The notes under the pieces are model-generated. The model ran no database searches. It saw nothing but the letters and a program-made list of their open reading frames with translations, and was not told the origin of the DNA. From Pleurostoma richardsiae (taxonomy: Eukaryota > Ascomycota > Sordariomycetes > Calosphaeriales > Pleurostomataceae), in contig JANBVO010000004.1 in assembly GCA_030052745.1 (NCBI GenBank), forward strand, positions 248,001-312,000: DNA of 64,000 bases. The letters run 5' to 3'. The position numbers were made by a program, and so were the translations under genes. Shown in pieces: positions 1 to 11,509 of the stretch (position 1 is the stretch's first letter; every line of letters starts with the position of its first letter).

Positions 1-340
1 CTTCTCCGGCGCATGTCCCACGCGGGACACTCCATCGCGTTCCTAATCATGGATCGCGACCTCCTAAGATCCGGGACAACTCAGATCCCGTCCTGTCAGG
101 TAGGTAAGGCAGCGTTCGCACAATTATGGCTGCGATGTCTATAAGAGAGACCGGCTGGCACGCAACGCAGTGATGCCGTTCCATCTCATCATCACCAGCA
201 AAAGGTCGGGCAATTTCCTAGGTTTCCTTTGTCTTTTCAGGGTTTCCTCTTTCCTTAATCTCCTTTCCTTGGTGTTTCCTCTCTGGTCTTATTATTCCGG
301 TCGGGTTTTCCTTACTATTTCCTTGCCTTCCTTCCTGACG

Positions 341-1240
341 ATGGCGGCGAGATTCCTGAATGTGCTCTTCCTGGCGAGCTTGGCAGTTGCCGCTCCAGCT
401 GTGAGGAGAGCAAACACCACGGCAGCGGTAGATCAGGCCCTTCCGCAAGTCATTAAGGCGAATCCTCGGGGTAACGATGCGGCCCTCATCCAGTCCCTCC
501 TATTGGCACCGACGCAAAAGGAACGGATCAATCTGTTGAACCAGCCCGGAGACACTATCTTCGACTTCACCAATCCTCCTGCGGGCGCCACATCCACTGG
601 TAAAGGTGAGTAAACTCATCGACAGCTTTCGATCTGCGAATCTAACACAGTTGCCAGGAGGAAACCTCGTCTCTGCCAACGCAGAGTCGTTCCCTGCTCT
701 CATCGGCAATGGGGCCGCGATGTCCGTGGCCTTTCTGGGCCCATGTGGCCTCAACTCGCCGCACGTGCACAACCGGGCAACAGAGCTGAACATTCCCGTC
801 AAGGGGCGCCTCGTGACCTCCTTCTTCGAGGAGAACGGTGTGACGGCCCGCCAGGACCTGCTCAACACCTACTCAATGGCTGTCTTCCCCCAGGGGTCAG
901 TTTCCGCCACTTCAGATGACATATTTCCGGCGTCAGGGCTAACAGCATCTGCAGCGCGATTCACTCGGAATATAACCCGGACTGTGAAGACGCCGTGTTC
1001 GTCGCGGGGTTCAACAACCCCGATCCCGGCGTGGAACAGGTTGCACAGGCTTTTTTCAATCTGCGCTCCGACATCATCCAGGCGTCACTAGACGGGGTGA
1101 GCATGCTCAATGGAGAGGACATCGACAGTTTCAAGGATATACTGCCTGCCAATATCGTCCAAGGCGTTGAAACTTGCTTAGCCAAGTGTGGAATCTCGAA
1201 GAAGGCGAAGAGAGACCTGGCTGAGGTCCTCTCTGCCTGA
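341..1240 (+). CDS. Secreted germin/spherulin-like cupin protein
   Basis: Three exons, 341-605, 658-895 and 955-1240, give 262 residues. The start is the ATG that opens a signal peptide (MAARFLNVLFLASLAVAAPA) followed by a Kex2-like RR at about residues 23-24. Cupin motif 1 is present (H124-V-H126 with E131, then G about six residues on), and motif 2 reads P-Q-G-A-I-H171-S-E-Y-N. Together these form the usual 3-His/1-Glu metal site of germin-like proteins and spherulins. Family members are extracellular metal-binding proteins, some with oxalate oxidase or superoxide dismutase activity; the activity here cannot be read from sequence. The second intron has two in-frame acceptors 9 nt apart (ending at 945 and 954). 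I chose the later one because it keeps the canonical spacing before H171. Confidence 0.88.
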
Positions 1241-1899
1241 TCTATGTTGATAACCTAGGGAGGCAATGGTCCTTAGAGGGTAAGGTTAAGTGAGATATTG
1301 GGCAGCTGCATTGTACTGGCGTTAGTTGGTTTTAATCAAGCGGTATCTCAACATAGACAAATAGACCATTGCGCAACGACAACCCCTAAGGGTCGATAAC
1401 AGGTGCGATGCCATGCATTCTTAGGAGGTCAATCACTCCCAAGGACCTCCCTGCTGGGAGACGACAGGCACACGCAGGCGAAATGATTTCCCCCCAATCC
1501 CGCCTCTGGGCGAGTGTGCATTAACCCCGAGCGACGTCCATTAGTGCCGCCAGAGTATCTCAGGCCAGCGACTAGCACGCTCTGTATTTAATAATCAGTA
1601 GTAGGCCACTCGGCTGGACTCAGTAATTACTCAGCAAGCGGACGGTGCCGACACTCGCTGCTACCCCACTGTCGCGATGATGAAATAGCGACTTTGGCCC
1701 GACGCAACGAGCGACTTCGCTTTCCGCCGCGCCCTCTCTTAGACTGCTTCAACCTCCGCTAACTCGCTCTGGCCAAGGCCTTGACTGCGCTTCTCAAGCC
1801 GCGGGCAGACTTTCTGTAGTTTCTGGAAGATCCCATCTCACCGGGTGAGCTTGCAACGGGAGTAGGACTGAGTGAGCTTTTGCGGGGTGAAGCAGGAAC
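1241..1899. other. Intergenic region
   Basis: This stretch should hold the 3' flank of the cupin gene and the promoter of the NADH pyrophosphatase gene. No open frame with recognisable protein and no clear TATA box was seen. Confidence 0.5.
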
Positions 1900-3198
1900 A
1901 TGGGGTCAATACCAGATCTGCCAGTTTTGGAAGAAGACGACTCAATGCTGTCCCGGAAGTTCGGCCGCGAAGTTGCCAACTATTTCTCGGGAAGCCCGTT
2001 GAACAGAGTCAGCTTCCTACGGACTGACCATGCCTTCCTGCGCTCGGCGTTCTCACATCCCTCCACCGCCTTCCTTCTCCTGAACGATCTCGCTCCACTG
2101 GTCGACTCTAGCCAGCGCAAACTCGCCTATGTGACCAGTGCGGACGTCTCGTCCTTCACCGGGCCTGATCCATTTGAGAAGGCGGAGGCCGATATGATCA
2201 AGGACTTCAACTCCGAGGTATCGCATCCGCTTATCTTATTGTTGGGCGTCGACGACGCGAATAAGATCCCGTCACGGGACCCTGGCCCGCCCTTCCAGTA
2301 TAAGGACTACAAGGGCCGCCCCTTCTTTGCTATCGATATCACGCCTCGAGGGGTCAGCGCGGATGTTTCGAACAGTATCATTGATGCCTTGAAAGAGAAG
2401 GGGTTCTCCTTTAACACCAATACAAGGAATCTGAGTTTGGGCGCAGCAGAAGGTAAGTCATCTGCCCTCCTCGATAGCATGGACGAGTCGTACTGACGCA
2501 TTGTGTCAGCGGCGATGTATGGTCAAGCACGCGCATTGATCGACTGGAACGCGCGGAATCCTTTCTGTGCGCAATGCGGGCAACGCACTCTCTCTGTCAA
2601 CGCCGGCACCAAACGTGTGTGTCCGCCGACCGACCTCGCCGGCGGAAAGCTGCATGACCGCGAACCGTGCGCCACCAGGAAGGGCGTTTCGAACCTCAGC
2701 TTCCCCCGAACCGACCCCACGATCATCGTGTCGGTCGTCAACAGCAAAGGCACGCACATGCTGCTGGGCCGGCAGCGACGGTGGCCGCCGCACTGGTACA
2801 GCACCTTAGCCGGATTCCTCGAACCGGGTGAGTCCATCGAGGAGGCGACCCGGCGGGAGGTATGGGAAGAGAGTGGCGTCAGGCTGGGTCGTGTTGTCCT
2901 GCACAGCTCGCAGCCGTGGCCGTTCCCGGCCAGCCTAATGATTGGGGCTATCGCGCAGGCGCTGCCGGGCGACGGGGAGACAATCCACCTCGGCCACGAT
3001 CCGGAGTTGGAGGACGCCAAGTGGTTCCCCGTTGAGGAGGTCCGCGACGCACTGAAGAAGGGCGTGTCTGGGCTGGGCGAGGGGCCGCCGGAGGGATACA
3101 AGGAGGGCTCGTTGCGGCTGCCGCCCCAGACAGCCATTGCGAACAGGCTGATGACTGCTGTAGTTGAAGGCTACCTAGGTACAGATGCAAAGATCTAG
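1900..3198 (+). CDS. NPY1: Peroxisomal-type NADH pyrophosphatase (Nudix, NPY1/NUDT12 family)
   Basis: Two exons, 1900-2452 and 2510-3198, give 413 residues. It should hydrolyse NAD(P)H to NMNH and AMP. The domain order is that of NPY1/NUDT12 and bacterial NudC: an N-terminal Nudix-like region, a zinc ribbon starting near residue 203 (CAQCG, then two later Cys), and a Nudix box at about residues 286-308 (G-x5-E-x7-REVWEESGV). The NADH-diphosphatase signature SQPWPFPAS follows. The last three residues are AKI, which fits the peroxisomal PTS1 consensus, as expected for this family. Introns of these genes vary; the single one here is 57 nt and falls just before the zinc ribbon. Confidence 0.93.
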
Positions 3199-4451
3199 CC
3201 CACCATAGAGCAGCCCGATAGTGAAATAGCCTCCTCGGAACATTTGATAGAGAATAGATATCTCAAGGCTCAGTTTTCTCAAATAGGTGGCTCTTGGGTA
3301 TGTGTTAGTGATGCTCGAGGACGCAAAATGCCATGAATGAGCTAGCCGTTGACGAGTTCATGAGTCGGCTCTGCTTTCATCATTTTTGGGATGAGCAACG
3401 ATGAGAAGAAGGAGGGATCTTAGCTGATTCACTGGAAGCATCAACATATAACAGACTAAGAATTTTACATCAGGCCAAATGTTGTTAGGACAAGAGTCTG
3501 ACAGACACAAGGTTCATTTATGGCTGGCAGCGGCATGCAGATACATTCAGGATGTATCTCCAAAATAGCGCTAAGACAACTTGGGACTAGCAGCGAACTT
3601 CTGAGAGGGTATTAAAACTTCTCGCGAAGATTTGCATTTCTCCTCTCCTTCTCTTCTTTTTTCAACCTGGAAGCAAGGAGTTGTCTCTGCACCGTCATGT
3701 GCTGGGACGATTCTGCGTTTCAATGGGGGCTCCGCTACGGCGGCTTGCTGTGGGTTATCCTGTTCCTTTCGGGTTCATGATGGGTAGTCTACCGTTCCCG
3801 GCCTCCTCCAGCAAAGTGACCACCTCTTCCCTACCAATACATGCCATGGACGCCGTTTCTAGGTCCTTGACGGTGGGGTGGTTGCGACATACCATGCGGA
3901 CCGGCCAGTATGTGCTTCTTGATGTCTTGTAGAGCCTTACTGGAGTCTCGAGAAGGACTGGCAGCGACGAGGTCAATTACGCGACCCCGACAAATTCATA
4001 GTACTTGGAGATTTACATGTCCAAATGGGCCACACCTTTTACGACACCTAGGGTCAGCCTGCACCGGTGTTCTCTCGTAGTCTAGATCATTCAGAAACGG
4101 GTTATTGAAAGAATAGTTTCTGCTATTACATTTCCCTGAGAACGAAAGAATCTGGAGGACAGGATGTGAATTGGGTGCCGAGTCCCGTCACTTCCAAACG
4201 CCCCTTGGATATTGCCAACCTTGGCAGATTCCGTTTTCACGCCGAGAGAGTCATGTCACGTGACACACCACACCTCAAACTTTTCTGTGGGTCACACCGG
4301 CACACAGAGTGTGTAGCAGTCAGAAAGCCCCGCTAAATTTCCTCCCACAAAAATCGTCGACCGCCTCCAAATTCCGCTCCTTCAACAACCATCAACCAGC
4401 ACGAAGAAACCTCACCATTAGATTACATTGATCTATTGGAAGACCGCAAAC
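3199..4451. other. Intergenic region and ribosomal protein promoter
   Basis: No convincing coding sequence. The last 250 bases are pyrimidine-rich and carry the palindromic E-box annotated separately, and lead into the uL1 gene. Confidence 0.5.
4254..4265. promoter_or_regulatory. Palindromic E-box TGTCACGTGACA
   Basis: A perfect 12-bp palindrome centred on CACGTG lies about 190 bases upstream of the uL1 start codon. CACGTG with flanking T/A is the binding site of Cbf1-type bHLH factors, which are known to act at ribosomal protein promoters in Candida albicans and other yeasts. Its role here is inferred from position. Confidence 0.5.
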
Positions 4452-5492
4452 ATGTCTAAGATCACGGTCGCCGGTGTTCGTGCCAATGTCGGGGAGGTCC
4501 TTGACTACTCCCTCAACACTAAGAAGCGTAACTTCCTTGTAAGCACCTCCGCCTACCCTCTGATCTGCTGGGTGTCGTTTTACTGACTTCATTCGTAGGA
4601 GACTGTTGAGTGAGTACCCTCTCACCTCCCCTTCCGTTACGAGACCTCTGGGTTCCCTTTACACGAGCGAGTGCCATACGCATCAGTCCAGGACATTAGA
4701 GCATGCCAGGAGGAGTAGTCAGCTACCGTTTGACTGGCAGATGGGGTCCTATCGCTCTTGCCGACTAGCTTGGCGAGGAAATTTTGACACTACACTGGCC
4801 GGTTCCCGGCATCATATCGCCTGCCACGCGGGGTTTTCTGATAGAGAGAGAGATGAGATGAACTGACCGAGACATCTGTACAGGCTTCAGATTGGACTCA
4901 AGAACTATGACCCTCAGCGTGACAAGCGTTTCTCCGGCACTGTCAAGCTGCCTACGGTCCCTCGTCCCGTAAGTTTTCTCACTTAATCCTCGAAACGATG
5001 AGCTAGGCTAAGTACCTCTAGAACATGAGCATCTGCATTCTGGGTGACCAGCATGATATCGACCGTGCCAAGCACGGTGGTGTTGATGCCATGTCCTCGG
5101 ACGACCTGAAGAAGCTGAACAAGAACAAGAAGCTGATCAAGAAGCTCGCCCGCAAGTACGATGCTTTCATCGCCTCCGAGTCCTTGATCAAGCAGATCCC
5201 CCGTCTCCTCGGCCCCGGTCTGTCCAAGGCTGGCAAGTTCCCCACTCCCGTCTCGCACAGCGACGACCTGAGCGGCAAGATCACCGAGGTCAAGTCCACC
5301 ATCAAGTTCCAGCTGAAGAAGGTTCTCTGCATGGGTGTCGCCGTCGGAAACGTCGGCATGACCCAGGAGCAGCTGGTTGCCAACATCATGCTGGCCATCA
5401 ACTACCTGGTCTCCCTGCTGAAGAAGGGCTGGCAGAACGTTGGGTCCTTGACCATCAAGGCCTCCATGTCCCCCCCGAAGCGCCTGTACTAA
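4452..5492 (+). CDS. RPL1: 60S ribosomal protein uL1 (RPL10A / yeast Rpl1)
   Basis: Four exons, 4452-4538, 4599-4609, 4884-4968 and 5022-5492, give 217 residues, exactly the usual length of eukaryotic uL1. The protein forms the L1 stalk of the large subunit, which guides deacylated tRNA out of the E site. The N-terminus [15 protein letters not shown] and the core [13 protein letters not shown] are strongly conserved in the family. Exon 2 is a micro-exon of 11 nt coding ETVE; without it the frame breaks, so I am confident of it. Intron 2 (4610-4883, 274 nt) is far longer than the others (60 and 53 nt). Ribosomal protein introns can host snoRNAs, but I could not identify clear C/D or H/ACA boxes in it. 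Confidence 0.97.
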
Positions 5493-6889
5493 GCGGGTTG
5501 CCTTCGATTTGGGAACTTTTCCGGAAGGAGGATCACTTGGCACAGTGTTTCCTGTAGTGTCTTGGTAGCTAGTTACATCCCCTTCAACGCCAATCGAAAG
5601 TATTCCCAATCTTCAAGCCTTCCTATACAGCAGTGATCACTCTCCATATGTCCACTCCACCACGCACGACCTTGGTCTGCCGCAGGTTGACCGGGTACGA
5701 CCCTCACTGTCTCGAGGGCCCCGCCGACCAATCGCATTTCAATTCTTCCTAAACCCCAAGACTTGCCACTTTCACACCTCCGAAACACTTGCGCTCGGCT
5801 CTTGCAGATCCGCTCGAGCGAACCTGGCGAAAATCCCTGTCACCTCGGGGTGTCTCCTAGATCTCGCCGTCGTGGGATACTGACACTGATTGAGGCTCGG
5901 TCTACCTGGACAAGGCAGCTTCCCCCCTCCGGTCGGGTGGAGGTGGCGTCGAGCTTAAACTGGGGCTTTCTCCTATGCGTGTCCCCCACCAGGCGATATC
6001 GTGAACGCCGGTCTGTGCGCTGAAACAGATTCCTGCGTGACAGCGAACGGTCAACCTAGCAGTTAGTACGCATGCTACGATGATCTCCGTAACCTTGGGG
6101 AACTGTCTTCCTGTGGTGAGTCTCTGCGTCATTATTGCGGCCCGCGGGCAAGTACCCTGCCTCCCGGCACATCGAAGATGCTATAGGCCCAGTGGCACGC
6201 TGCGGACGACGGGATCCGATGGCCAAGGGATCGGATTCAAGTGAATCAATAAGGCGGCTAAAACTCCTTTACTCCTCCTAAGCCTTAGACTGTGAGGGAT
6301 GATGATGACTGCAGGGCGACGTGCCCCGCTCCCGACTGCTGTCAGGCTGGGGCAGGGGCTGTAACCGAGTCGAGAAACAGAAACGGAGGAGCCTACCACA
6401 TCTGGCTGCACTCTACGACACGCCTGGTGACCCTTGTTGAATAGCTGACGACTGCGGCGCAATGGTATCGAAGTACAGGGAGGGAGCCGACTGCCGGGGT
6501 GCTCAAGGATGGGGAGGGCCAGTCCCTGTGTCCTTTAGGTTTGAGGCTCTCCGTTGGCAGCACATATGATAAGCGAGGGCACGGGCTAAGCCATTGCAAG
6601 GTCACGGCTAGGCTTCCGGTGTTAGATGCCAGGTTCTTGCGCATATGGTGTGCCTACTCCAGAGTGAAACCTTTCTTGCTATCACTCGGCCGTGGAGGCT
6701 CTCAAAGGGGTGACATCACCGAGCTCTATCAGCTCTCTCTCTCTCGTCCCCTGAACCAGGCAGTGCATTGCATATGTATACGATCAGCCCCATGGATATT
6801 GCTCTGTGTACAGCTGCTCTGCTCCTTCTCTTTTTCGTCCCCGGTACAGTCTCTATACCGGCAAGCACTGGAGTTAGTACTCGGTGACA
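5493..6889. other. Intergenic region
   Basis: This is the 3' flank of uL1 followed by the promoter region of the rhodopsin-domain gene. Several short open frames occur on both strands but none shows recognisable protein or paired splice sites. Confidence 0.45.
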
Positions 6890-8540
6890 ATGCAGATACC
6901 TCCTCTTTCTACCCTTGCTTCGTGGCCAGCTCCGAACTATGTTGATCCGGAGACCCGGGGACCAGCCAACGCAATTGTCATTTCTATTCTTTTGAGTTCC
7001 GTCACGGTGCTCTTGGGGGTCAGGCTCTACTCTCGACTATGGATATCCCATGGATTTGGTGTGGACGATATCCTCATCGCCCTCGCCTATGTACGCTTGA
7101 TATCAGCAAGCTCAACAACACCACACCCATGCTGACGTCCTAAGCAGGTGCCAGCCACTGCCTTCGCCATTATAGGCATTGTGTCAGAGTACAGCTTCGG
7201 CTGGAACAGGCACGCATGGGACTTGCCGACCGACCTCATCACGCCGGGTCTCAAGCTCAGGTACGACTCGCACCACCTTCCTGCCCGTCTCTCCCTGTTC
7301 TGAGAAATGAATGTCTGCAGTCTAGCGACCCAGGTGCTCTTCGACGTCGCGACTACCCTCACGAAACTGTCGATGCTCACTCTGATATTCAAGATCATGG
7401 CCGCCGGTCAGAGCCGGATGAGACATGCCGTCCTAATCCTGGCGATCCTCATCGCCCTCGACGGCTTCATCTTCATCTTCGTCACCATATTTCAGTGCAG
7501 GTAGGCACACACAGTAGCCCCCCTCCCTGACTGCCACCGTGCTCCTTTTACCACAGAGCAATTACAGCTCGCTGGCCAGTCTGAACGCTGACTTGGACAC
7601 CTGAAGCCCGGTCTCAGCGTACTGGACTCTGTCCTTCACCCCACAGAAGTGCATCGACGAGGCCACCCATGTGCTCGCGGCGGGAATCATCAACACGGTG
7701 ACGGACTTTATTATCGTCCTGCTGCCCATCCCAACCGTTGCGCGGCTCGGGCTCCCACCAAGGCAGCTAGCCGTCGTGCTGGGCCTCTTTGGGGGCGGGC
7801 TGCTCTCTACGGCGGCTGGCGCCGTGAGAACCTTCTTCACCTGGAGGATGATCAAAGGGGCGGACCACGACATAACTTGGTACGCGTACGTCGCAGTGCT
7901 CACCTCGGCTATTGAGCTCTATGTTGGTATTGTATGATGCACCCCCCCTTTGCTGCGGACTGTCCTTCATTTTGTCACACGGCTGACCTGGAAACTTATT
8001 CCGAACATCCAGATCTGCGCGTCACTCCCGGCTACAAAGCCCTTCTTCAGCCGGTACCTCCCTCGCCTCCTGGGGGCCACCGTTCCCTTCTCCGCGTCGT
8101 GGCCCCATCCCACGCGGCAAAGCGAACCCCTGGCCGAGCAGGCCTGGTGGTCCGCGAAGCACAGCCAAAGCTCCATCCTCTCCTTCCACAACGTCGGCTC
8201 TCCGCCCGGCCCGCCGCCGCTGCCTCCGCAGCAGCTGGGGCGCGAGAAGCCACTGCCCGCCGCGCCGGACTTGAATAAGCCGCTGCCGTCGGTACGGACG
8301 GCGATGTCGCTTGCGAAGAGCCTGTCCTTTGCGCAGGAGAAGAGGGCGACGGCGACGACGGTGACTTCGCAAGCGGGTGTCGTCGGGGCAGCCGGTGCCT
8401 CTGGTATTGGTGACCGCCAGACCCAGATGGAAGACGATGCGGGACGCGCACCGCGGAATGAGAGCGTCTATCAGTTCATACCGTATGAGGACGGGCATAT
8501 CAGCGTCCACAAGGCGCGAGGGAACAGTACTACGGCGTAG
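6890..8540 (+). CDS. Fungal rhodopsin-domain integral membrane protein
   Basis: Five exons, 6890-7090, 7148-7260, 7321-7500, 7607-7931 and 8013-8540, give 448 residues. The N-terminal ~270 residues hold about seven hydrophobic segments in the pattern of the fungal rhodopsin-like domain (PTH11-like family), including the typical VRLYSRLWI..GFGVDDILI after the first helix and a CIDEATHVLAAGIINTVTDF segment leading into a later helix. The ~175-residue cytoplasmic tail is rich in Ala, Pro and Ser with short proline stretches. Family members are orphan membrane proteins, some with receptor-like roles in surface sensing. The join at 7606 uses an AAG acceptor and gives QCSPVSAYW, close to the family's QCxPVSAYW. 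The ligand and role are unknown. Confidence 0.85.
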
Positions 8541-9738
8541 CAAGTCGTGTCGCGGGCATCTGGGGAAAGACACCTCCGGTAATTAGGGGCTGCAGTCCCC
8601 TGGCGGGTGGTGACGAGACGCAAACTGGTACTACTCCTCGCGCCGATGCGGGTATCGTGCGATACCATCGTCGCTCATTGAAGCATCGGTGACCCTCCCT
8701 ATGGTTGAGGACACAGAACCGCGCTTCCTTTCAATCCTGTGTTTCTGCAGGTGCAGCGGGAGGAAGGGAGAACGAGATGTGAACAACGGATGGTTCCACT
8801 AGGAACTGTTCATTTGTTGAAGCTAAAGCTCGGATAAAGGCTGTGAGCTTGGACGGTGTATGCGCGCACTGGGAAACGAAGTAGATGATTCATGATAGAC
8901 GCTCCTTACCCGTGGCAGACGGGATACCCACATGTGTTTTAAGCCAGCGACATGGCTCCTTCCAAGGATCTCGAGGCAAAGGATCCGTCATACATTGTGA
9001 GATGCGTTGCCCTCAGTTTGCTCAGAACGAAGTGAATGGGACACTGGCAAAAAGTACTGTAGTCTTCCTCAGAAGGGTCATCGTCTCATAAGCTCTATCT
9101 GCAACAACACTGCTCGCCAAAATCAAGAACACGCAGTTCAACTATACCAAAGACAGTCCGGAAGGCGGCCCTTCGCTACAAGAATTCTATGTTTGAGTAC
9201 AAGCCGTAGAGTAACCACTGTAATCCTTCAAATCAAAACCCTCAAATCACTAAACCCTCGATGATACTTTGCACACTTAATCTCCTTCGACGGCAATCGA
9301 AAACGTCATCTCCTTTTTTTTTTTTTTGGGGTGCTTCTCCCTCGGCATCAAATCCTCGGAGCGATATGCTGCTCATCCACGGCTTCTCCCATGCGACTCG
9401 GCTCAGTCCTATCTATGCCTTGGTTCCCATGGCATATCCATAACTGAGCCGTGTCTTCCTCGGCACGGTTATGAGTTTGTGTCCTTTGGGGGTGGAAGGC
9501 TGGGAAAATACGGACGGCGCCAGGCATGTTTCTCGTGATGAAGAAAAACATCGAAACTGGTCTTGTCTCATATGCACTTGCACTCCGGAAAGAAGGATCC
9601 AGGTGTCCATGTCCTCGGAATCGGGACGATGTTACCGTCTGCAGCATGGCAAGAGTCAGCGATATGTTCATCAGTTGATACGAGCTGGCGGCAAGGACTG
9701 ACCTTTCTCCTGCCCTGTCCTAGCTTCTTTGGGCTCAT
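8541..9738. other. Convergent intergenic region
   Basis: This is the shared 3' flank between the rhodopsin-domain gene (plus) and the C2H2 factor (minus). It contains a run of 14 T at 9314-9327. No gene was seen. Confidence 0.5.
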
Positions 9739-11509
9739 TCAGCCAGAGCGGCGGTGCGAGTGCATCATGTTGGCGTTCTGCTGGGACATGAGACCCTTGG
9801 AGATCCGGTTCATGGCATCCAGGTGCTCCTTGGCCTCCTTGAACTGCTGGAACACCAGCGGGCTGTCGGCGGGCGCGAGACCCTGGACCAGGTCGGCGAG
9901 CGCCCTCTTGTACTCCTCGAAGTTGGCATGTTGCTTCACCACGGGATCCACGACCTTGTGGTTGTTGCTGTTGTTGTGGCTGGCATCCACGGCGGCGGCT
10001 GCTGCGGCGGCGGCAGCAGCGCGGTGGGACGACTTCCTGCGGCCGGACCCGGTCGACTCGCCCTTACGCTTCCTCTCCTTCTGGGGGCCGAGGGGCACGG
10101 TCACGGCGGTGGGGTTGTTGGGGGCGGGGGCGCTGCCGTTGTCGTTGTGCACGCGGCGCATGTGGTCCTTGAGGTTCCACTGGCGGGGGAAGCCGTTGCC
10201 GGGGAGGGCGCGCTCGCAGCCCTCGTAAATGCACGAGTAGGGCTTCTCGCCGTGGCCGTGCATGGCGTGGGCCTCACGCTCGTGCCGGAGCAGGCAGGCG
10301 GTGGAGGAGAACCGGGCGTTCTCGCAGGACTCAACCTTGCAGCGGTAGGGCTTCAGGTGGGAGTCCACGAACTTGCTATTGGGGAGGAAAGAAGAGTTCA
10401 CTGTCAGCCGGTCTCTTCGACTACTACGGCTTCTGCGAAGGGGAGGAAAGAGGTGTTGTCCTTACTCGTAGTTGCACTTCAGCTTCTCGGGCCGGTGGTT
10501 GCAGGTTGGCTGGCCCTCCCAGGGGCAGTGGAACAGACCGTCCGCATGGGGAAACGCATTCTTGTACAGCGGATGGTCCCTTGCAGACTCACCTTCGTGG
10601 CTCGAGCGGCGGGTGCTCCAGGCGGGTGGGAGGGAGAACTGGTCCTCAAGGGAAGTCATGCTGATGTCCTCATCGGCCATGATGTGGTTCCTGGTTGTAC
10701 GGTCGCGTGAGAAAAGCACGAGGGGAGACAGCAGCGCAATTGTCAGTATGTACATACCTTGGCGAGTGGCCGTCGAAGCTAGGCGACGAGCTGGTCTGGC
10801 TGTCCGGGGGGGACTCGGGCAGGGTCACGGGCGGCCAGACATCATCATGAAGGCAGCGTGGGGATCCGGTGGCACTGTAGGCATCCCATGGGGGCGAGAG
10901 GCTCTCGTAGTCCATCCGCACCTGGGTGCAGGTAGGATCTACATGCTGGCTCATTGTCATGTCATTGTAGGGCAGTCCATCGGCAGGCAGTCCCATCAGT
11001 CCGGGGAAGAAGGTTGGGCCGTACATGGGCGGCGACGAGGCGGAGAGAGCATCTGCTTCCTGAGACAGATACTGGTGCACATCCATTATGCGGCCACTGC
11101 TGACGACTCCCTCCTGGAAGGCGGATGCATCATTACCTGTGACTTCATATTTGGAGACGTGAGACGCCTGTGACAGCGCGGTCTGCAGTCTCGGGCGGAT
11201 TTTGCTCGACTTGCTGGGGGCCTTGATGGTCCTGTTCTTGTTGCTGCCGACGGAACCCTTGGAGGATATCCGCCGCATGGGCTCAGACTTGTGCATCTTG
11301 GGCTCGGCGGCCCAGGTACTCTGGAAGTCATCCACGGCGTCCATCTGATCTCTTCCGGTATCCATGTAGTCCACGGAATCCCCTTGGTCTGCAAAGGCAG
11401 GGAAGTTCTGTGCTCCTTCAACTGTCGTCATGTCCCATCCGGAACCGCTTTGGTCCGTTGGTCCTGTTTGAGAGTAAGAAGGAAACATTCCGGAGCTGGA
11501 AGAAACCAT
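9739..11509 (-). CDS. C2H2 zinc-finger transcription factor
   Basis: Three exons on the minus strand, 11509-10758, 10690-10466 and 10375-9739, give 537 residues from the ATG at 11509. The first 300 residues are low-complexity Ser/Pro-rich, as in activation regions. Three adjacent zinc-binding units follow: a Cys-rich segment C306/C314/C323, a C2H2 finger C338/C343/H357/H362, and a second C2H2 finger C374/C379/H397/H402 with a long loop. Next come a basic patch (KERKRKGES) and a run of about 11 alanines. It is likely a nuclear DNA-binding regulator; I do not recognise the orthologue. The frame stays open upstream of the ATG to a good 3' splice signal (CTGAC branch, CTTAG) that would add DYDSFTQAA, so an upstream coding or leader exon is possible. 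Confidence 0.85.
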
